Below, piece by piece: positions 5,284 to 9,094 of a DNA stretch of 9,094 bases. The stretch is from CAADGL01 sp964643885 (lineage in GTDB: Bacteria > Planctomycetota > Phycisphaerae > UBA1845 > Fen-1342). The translations under genes and the position numbers were made by a program. The stretch covers positions 1 to 9,094 of the forward strand of contig CAZXUI010000106.1 in the NCBI GenBank assembly GCA_964643885.1. The letters are read 5' to 3'. A model generated the notes under the pieces. That model searched no databases and was not told the DNA's origin. It was given only the letters and a program-made list of their open reading frames with translations. Numbering within the stretch: the stretch's first letter is position 1; every line of letters starts with the position of its first letter.

Positions 5284-5407
5284 CGGCCCCTCCAGCATCA
5301 TCACGCTCACTACGCGCCGTCGGCCGTGGTGGGCGTGGTGGCTCGTCGCGTGGGCCCGCTGGCTGCACGGCGTGACCGGCGGATTCGTGATGCACATGGA
5401 ACGGTGA
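5270..5407 (+). CDS. Tryptophan-rich small peptide, 45 aa
   Basis: ATG 5270 overlaps the end of the 122-aa gene by 14 nt and the stop is 4 nt before the next ATG, so it fills a gap that would otherwise be about 128 nt in a tightly packed operon. Third codon positions are nearly all G or C, as in the neighbouring genes. The peptide has a basic patch (TRRRP, residues 15-19) followed by WWAWWLVAWARWLHGV (19-35), with six Trp in about 13 residues, then a short tail. This is an amphipathic or interfacial membrane-binding pattern rather than a long transmembrane helix. The ribosome site is weak (GGCGGA), consistent with coupling. Function unknown; a membrane-active or virion-associated peptide is possible. 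Confidence 0.55.
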   Translation: MSVSSGPSSIITLTTRRRPWWAWWLVAWARWLHGVTGGFVMHMER

Positions 5408-5411
5408 CGCG

Positions 5412-5606
5412 ATGGCGGAAGACCTCGAACAGAACATCCGCGAGAACGCCCAGGGCCCGAAGCGGGCACAGGGTGACGCCGGGAGTGTTGAGCAGCATCC
5501 GCTGCCCGAGCAGATCGAGGCCGATCGGTACCTGGCGTCGAAGGAAGCCGCGAAGAAGGGCCTTGGCGTGCGGATGACGAAGGTGGTTCCGCCTGGAGCG
5601 GTGTGA
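5412..5606 (+). CDS. Small head protein in the gpW position, 64 aa
   Basis: ATG 5412 starts 4 nt after the Trp-rich peptide's stop, and its TGA overlaps the portal GTG (GTGA), so it is coupled to the portal. The protein begins MAEDLEQNIRENAQGPKRAQ, then has SVEQHPLPEQIEADRYLASK (residues 25-44) and a C-terminal MTKVVPPGAV. The block 'H-L-x-x-Q-I-x-A-D-R-Y-L-A-S-K-x-A-A-K' ending in 'VPPGxx' is, as far as I recall, typical of small conserved proteins just upstream of lambda-type portals. In lambda this slot holds gpW (68 aa), the head-completion protein between A and B, but there is no clear sequence match to gpW. I call it by position only: a head-tail joining or portal-associated protein. 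Confidence 0.75.
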   Translation: MAEDLEQNIRENAQGPKRAQGDAGSVEQHPLPEQIEADRYLASKEAAKKGLGVRMTKVVPPGAV

Positions 5607-7123
5607 TCTTGCTGAAGTGGCTGCGACAGCTCGGAACGCGGAAGGCCGCTGGCGACGCTGAAGGGCGTGGCTCGCGCGTGCTCCGGCCGCGCTTCGCAGT
5701 CGTGCGGGGCAAGTACGACGCGGCACAGACCACGCACGAGAATCGCCGGCACTGGGCCAACGCCGATCATCTTTCAGCGAGCGCCGCGGCCAACGTCGAT
5801 GTCCGCCGCGTTTTGCGCAGCCGGGCGCGCTACGAGGTCGCCAACAACAGCTACGCGCGGGGTATCGTCGCAACCCTCGCGAACTACATTGTCGGTACCG
5901 GCCCACGGCTTCAGATGCTCAGCGACGATCCTGAAGCGAACCGCGTCGTCGAGAAGGAGTTCGCCCGCTGGGCCAAGGCCGTCGGCCTGGCCCACAAGCT
6001 GCGCACGATGCGCGTCGGGCAGTGCGAGAGCGGCGAGTGCTTCGGGATGCTGACCAGCAACCCGCGCATCGCAGCGCCCGTGCAACTCGACCTGCGGCTG
6101 ATCGAAGCCGACCAGGTCGCCTCGCCGTGGCCGACACCAGCTTACCGGCGAGACGCCGGAACCACGCTCGACGGCATCGTCTTCGATGAGTTCGGCAACC
6201 CCGTCGCATACACAATCCTTCGTCGGCATCCGGGCGACAACACGGCGTTCCGCAACGGCGGCACCGATTTCGACGTCATGCCGGTCGAATCCGTCATCCA
6301 TCTGTTCCGCGCCGAGCGGCCCGGCCAGAGCCGCGGCATCCCGGAGATTACACCGGCGCTGCCGCTGTTCGCGATGCTGCGGCGGTACACGCTTGCGGTG
6401 CTTGGCGCCGCGGAACAGGCCGCGCTGCCGAGCGGCGTGATCTACACCGACGCGCCGGCGGACGCCGACGCCTCGAACGTCGAGCCGATGGACACGGTCG
6501 AGATGGACCGCGGCACGTGGCTGACGATGCCGTACGGCTGGAAGATCAACCAGGTCCGGGCCGAGCAGCCGACGACCGTCTACGGCGACTTCAAGCACGA
6601 GGTGATCAACGAGATCGCCCGCTGCCTGGAGATCCCGCTCAACATCGCGCTGGGCAACTCCGCCAAGCACAACTACGCATCTGGCCGGCTCGATCACCAG
6701 GCATTCTTCAAGAAGATCCGCATCGACCAGGCCTACCTCGGCGACGTCGTGCTCGATCGCGTTCTGGCCGCCTGGCTGAACGAGGCGGTGCTGATCGAGG
6801 GGTACCTGCCGCAGTCGCTGCGCACGCGCGATGCCGAGTTCCCGCACCAGTGGTTCTGGGACGGTTTCGAGCACGTTGATCCCGCGAAGGAAGCCAACGC
6901 CCAGGCGACGCGGCTGGCGAGCAACACGACCACGCTGGCCGTCGAGTTCGCCAAGCAGGGACTTGATTGGGAGAGCGAGCTACGCCAGCGCGGGCGTGAA
7001 CTGGCGCTGATGCGCGAGTTGGGATTGACGACGGAACAGGCGGCGCCGGCCGCGACAGACAACACCGACACGGAGGATGAGGGCGATGTCACGGAAGACA
7101 CGACCGCCCGCGCGGCCGCCTGA
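5603..7123 (+). CDS. Phage portal protein, lambda gpB family (506 aa)
   Basis: GTG 5603 overlaps the previous stop and has GGAG (5595-5598) with 4-nt spacing. The portal forms the dodecameric ring at one capsid vertex through which the terminase pumps DNA and to which the tail joins. Family features visible: an N-terminal region with repeated Arg and Asn ending in ANNSYARGIVATLANYIVG (around residues 80-98), the FRAERPGQSRGIP block (235-247), and the conserved core YGDFKHEVINEIARCLEIP (327-345) followed by NSAKHNYASGRLDHQ (352-366). The length is close to lambda gpB (533 aa). The last about 35 residues are acidic and Thr/Asp-rich, and overlap the next gene by 38 nt. It is intact with no frameshift. 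Confidence 0.95.
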   Translation: MILLKWLRQLGTRKAAGDAEGRGSRVLRPRFAVVRGKYDAAQTTHENRRHWANADHLSASAAANVDVRRVLRSRARYEVANNSYARGIVATLANYIVGTGPRLQMLSDDPEANRVVEKEFARWAKAVGLAHKLRTMRVGQCESGECFGMLTSNPRIAAPVQLDLRLIEADQVASPWPTPAYRRDAGTTLDGIVFDEFGNPVAYTILRRHPGDNTAFRNGGTDFDVMPVESVIHLFRAERPGQSRGIPEITPALPLFAMLRRYTLAVLGAAEQAALPSGVIYTDAPADADASNVEPMDTVEMDRGTWLTMPYGWKINQVRAEQPTTVYGDFKHEVINEIARCLEIPLNIALGNSAKHNYASGRLDHQAFFKKIRIDQAYLGDVVLDRVLAAWLNEAVLIEGYLPQSLRTRDAEFPHQWFWDGFEHVDPAKEANAQATRLASNTTTLAVEFAKQGLDWESELRQRGRELALMRELGLTTEQAAPAATDNTDTEDEGDVTEDTTARAAA

Positions 7124-9094
7124 GGACGCGGATCAGGTTCCCGACCGGTTGACGCTGGCCTGCAAAGCCGAGCGCATCACGCTCGAAGCGCTCGCGACCG
7201 AAGGCGACGCGCCGGCCATCCCGCGCTTCACGATGCTGGCCTACACCGGCGAGCCGATGCACGTCGACGGCTGGCGCTTCCCGGTCGTGGTGGACCTCGA
7301 AGGCCTTTCGATCCCCTCGCAGCGCCGGCCCGTTCGCTTCGGCCACAGCATGTACGCGGGCGTCGGGCACACCGAGCGCATCGCCGTCGAGGCTGGGCGG
7401 CTGATCGCCGAGGGCATCGTCAGCCGCGAGACGGCCGCGGCGAAGGAAGTCGTAGCGAGTGGAAAACGCGGTTTCCCATGGCAGGCGTCGATCGGGGCGC
7501 AGGTGGCGCAGGCCGAGTTTGTGCGCGGCGGCAAGAGCGTCACGGTCAATGGCCGCACGTTTGAAGGCCCGCTCTACGTCGCCCGCCGGACGGTGCTGGG
7601 CGAGATCAGCTTTGTTGACCTCGGGGCCGACGGCGGCACCACCGCGACCATCGCGGCACAGCAGCAGGAGAACGATCTCATGGATGAGACGACCGACACG
7701 CAGGTCACGCAGACCGAAGAGACCAAGCCGACGGTGACGCCGGAGCCCACGCGCGCGGTGCAGACGGACGGCAGCGGCAAGGAGGCCGCCCCGTCCGTCA
7801 ATCCGGTCAGCGAGATTCGTACGCAGGCGCTCGCCGAGTCGAAGCGCATCGCCGCCATCCGGCGCATCTGCGGAACCAAGTTCCCGCAGATCGAGGAACA
7901 GGCGATCGCAGAGGGCTGGACCGAGGAGAAGACCGAGCTGGAGAAGCTGCGCGCGTCGCGCCCCAAGGCGCCCGCCGTGCACGTCTCCAGCGACGCCATG
8001 AGCGGCCAGGTCCTCGAAGCCGCCTGCATGCTGACCGGCAAGGTCACGAAGATCGAGGACCTGTACGACGAGAAGACGCTCGACGCGGCGGCGCGGCGCT
8101 TCCGCGGCGGGATCGGGCTCCAGGAGCTCCTGCTCGAGGCGGCGCGGGCCAACGGCTACACCGGCTGGAACTTCCGCGACAGCCGCGAGGTGCTGCGCTG
8201 CGCGTTCGGTCAGAGCCTCCAGGCCGGATTCTCGACGATCGACATCGGCGGCATCCTGAGCAATGTCGCGAACAAGTTTCTGCTGGAGGGCTTCTTCAGC
8301 GTCGAGCGCACCTGGCGGAACATCACCGCCGTCCGCAACGTCACTGACTTCAAGACCGTCACCAGCTATCGCCTGGTCGGCAAGGACCAGTACGAGAAGG
8401 TCGCTCCGGGCGGCGAGCTGAAGCACGGCACGCTCGGCGAGCAGAGCTACACGAACAAGGCCGAGACGTACGGCCTGATCCTGAGCATCGATCGACGCGA
8501 CATCATCAACGACGACCTCGGTGCGATCACCACGGTGCCGCGCAAGCTGGGGCGCGGTAGTGGTCTGAAGATCAACGACGTTTTCTGGACGATCTTCATG
8601 AACAACGCGGCGTTCTTCAGCGCCGGCAACAACAACTACCTGTCCGGCGCCGACACCGCGCTGGGCATCGACGGCCTCACCAAGGCCGAGGTCGCCTTCC
8701 TGAACCAGGTCGATCCCGACGGCAAGCCGATCGGCATCATGCCGGCGGTGATCCTGGTGCCGACGGCGCTGAGCGCCATGGGCACGATGCTGTTCAAGTC
8801 CGTCGAAATTCGCGACACGACCGCTTCGACCAAGTACCCGATCGCCAACCCGCACGCCGGCAAGTTCCGCGTCGAGGTGAGCCGCTACCTCTCGAACGCC
8901 CAGTACACGGGCAACAGCGAGAAGGCGTGGTACCTGCTGGCCGACCCGACCGACCTGCCGGTGATCGAAACCGCGTTCCTGAACGGACAGGAGTCGCCCA
9001 CGATCGAAACGGCCGACGCGGATTTCAACGTGCTCGGCATCCAGATGCGCGGCTACCACGATTTCGGCGTCGCGCTGCAGGAGCCGCGCGGCGG
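7086..9094 (+). CDS. Prohead protease / Mu gpT-like major capsid fusion (open at right edge)
   Basis: ATG 7086 has GGAGG 9 nt upstream and overlaps the portal by 38 nt. The frame stays open to the window end, giving at least 669 residues. Residues 45-190 look like a prohead serine protease of the S78/U35 type: FTMLAYTGEPM, VRFGHS (H87), GFPWQASIGA (S135 as candidate nucleophile) and LGEISFVDLGAD (172-182), which corresponds to the 'E-S-V-PA' block. Residues 199-295 are Thr/Glu/Pro-rich then charged and helical, like a scaffold or delta domain. From about 300 the sequence matches Mu gpT-like major head proteins: GGILSNVANKFLLEGF, DFKTVTSYRLVG, PGGELKHGTLGEQSYTNKAE, IDRRDIINDDLGA, VPRKLGRGSGLKINDVFW. 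So protease, scaffold and capsid are in one frame. M199 has an internal ribosome site. The C-terminus is missing from the window. Confidence 0.9.
   Translation, partial: MSRKTRPPARPPEDADQVPDRLTLACKAERITLEALATEGDAPAIPRFTMLAYTGEPMHVDGWRFPVVVDLEGLSIPSQRRPVRFGHSMYAGVGHTERIAVEAGRLIAEGIVSRETAAAKEVVASGKRGFPWQASIGAQVAQAEFVRGGKSVTVNGRTFEGPLYVARRTVLGEISFVDLGADGGTTATIAAQQQENDLMDETTDTQVTQTEETKPTVTPEPTRAVQTDGSGKEAAPSVNPVSEIRTQALAESKRIAAIRRICGTKFPQIEEQAIAEGWTEEKTELEKLRASRPKAPAVHVSSDAMSGQVLEAACMLTGKVTKIEDLYDEKTLDAAARRFRGGIGLQELLLEAARANGYTGWNFRDSREVLRCAFGQSLQAGFSTIDIGGILSNVANKFLLEGFFSVERTWRNITAVRNVTDFKTVTSYRLVGKDQYEKVAPGGELKHGTLGEQSYTNKAETYGLILSIDRRDIINDDLGAITTVPRKLGRGSGLKINDVFWTIFMNNAAFFSAGNNNYLSGADTALGIDGLTKAEVAFLNQVDPDGKPIGIMPAVILVPTALSAMGTMLFKSVEIRDTTASTKYPIANPHAGKFRVEVSRYLSNAQYTGNSEKAWYLLADPTDLPVIETAFLNGQESPTIETADADFNVLGIQMRGYHDFGVALQEPRG
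7666..7682 (+). promoter_or_regulatory. Internal ribosome site and start (M199) between protease and capsid parts
   Basis: AGGAG (7666-7670) lies 9 nt before an in-frame ATG (7680-7682) exactly where the protease domain ends and the Thr/Glu-rich scaffold-like region begins (MDETTDTQV). Initiation here would give a scaffold-capsid protein without protease, in excess over the full-length fusion. This is similar in logic to the lambda C/Nu3 internal start. The position is strongly suggestive; use in vivo is inference. Confidence 0.55.

Noticed and set aside
7089..9059. 656-codon open frame on the minus strand opposite the protease/capsid gene
   Set aside because: It mirrors the codon frame of a well-recognised capsid fusion; long antisense frames are common in GC-rich genes. 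Its Arg/Leu/Asp/Val-heavy composition shows no family motif.
1..9094. CRISPR arrays, insertion sequences or transposase genes
   Set aside because: No regularly spaced repeats and no transposase motifs seen by eye in any frame.

Overview
The window is a stretch of a tailed-phage genome (a prophage or a phage contig). It carries the DNA-packaging and head-assembly module and the edge of an accessory/regulatory module. The DNA is GC-rich, codon third positions are mostly G or C, and many genes start with GTG. Several proteins (a HARE-HTH protein with an H1-like tail, an NrdR-type zinc ribbon encoded alone, a fused protease/Mu gpT-like capsid protein) look to me like phage or prophage genes of Planctomycetota or a related GC-rich lineage. 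The host is an inference from protein style. Nothing in the window proves it.

Layout. 1-182 (+): C-terminus of a DNA methyltransferase cut by the left edge. 191-1491 (-): two genes read leftward, a 102-aa helical protein followed by a 301-aa protein with an N-terminal domain, a four-cysteine zinc motif, an acidic linker, a Lys/Ala/Thr-rich tail and a C-terminal winged helix (HARE-HTH). The last part has its own strong internal ribosome site. 1492-1786: a divergent, gene-poor control region with three inverted repeats. 1787 to the right edge (+): a compact late operon. Its order is a small TerS-like protein, the large terminase (gpA type), an NrdR-like zinc ribbon, a small sigma-region-2-like protein, an unusual CAU tRNA, an unrecognised 122-aa beta-rich protein, a 45-aa Trp-rich peptide, a 64-aa protein in the gpW position, a lambda-type portal, and a protease/major-capsid fusion still open at the right edge.

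How the genes work together. The small protein plus terminase would recognise and cut the concatemer and pump DNA through the portal. The fused protease/capsid polypeptide would build and mature the shell. Gene order follows the lambda plan (Nu1-A-W-B-C-E), but C and E are one reading frame here. Most junctions in the + operon overlap or nearly touch (ATGA, GTGA, 11-38 nt overlaps), which implies translational coupling. The leftward genes probably belong to a separately transcribed regulatory or chromatin-like unit.

Most notable points: the N-terminal domain of the large terminase is a diverged copy of the small protein encoded just upstream; the embedded tRNA has a CAU anticodon, an initiator-like C1-A72 mismatch and an atypical U37; and two long genes contain well-placed internal in-frame start sites that could give two products each.
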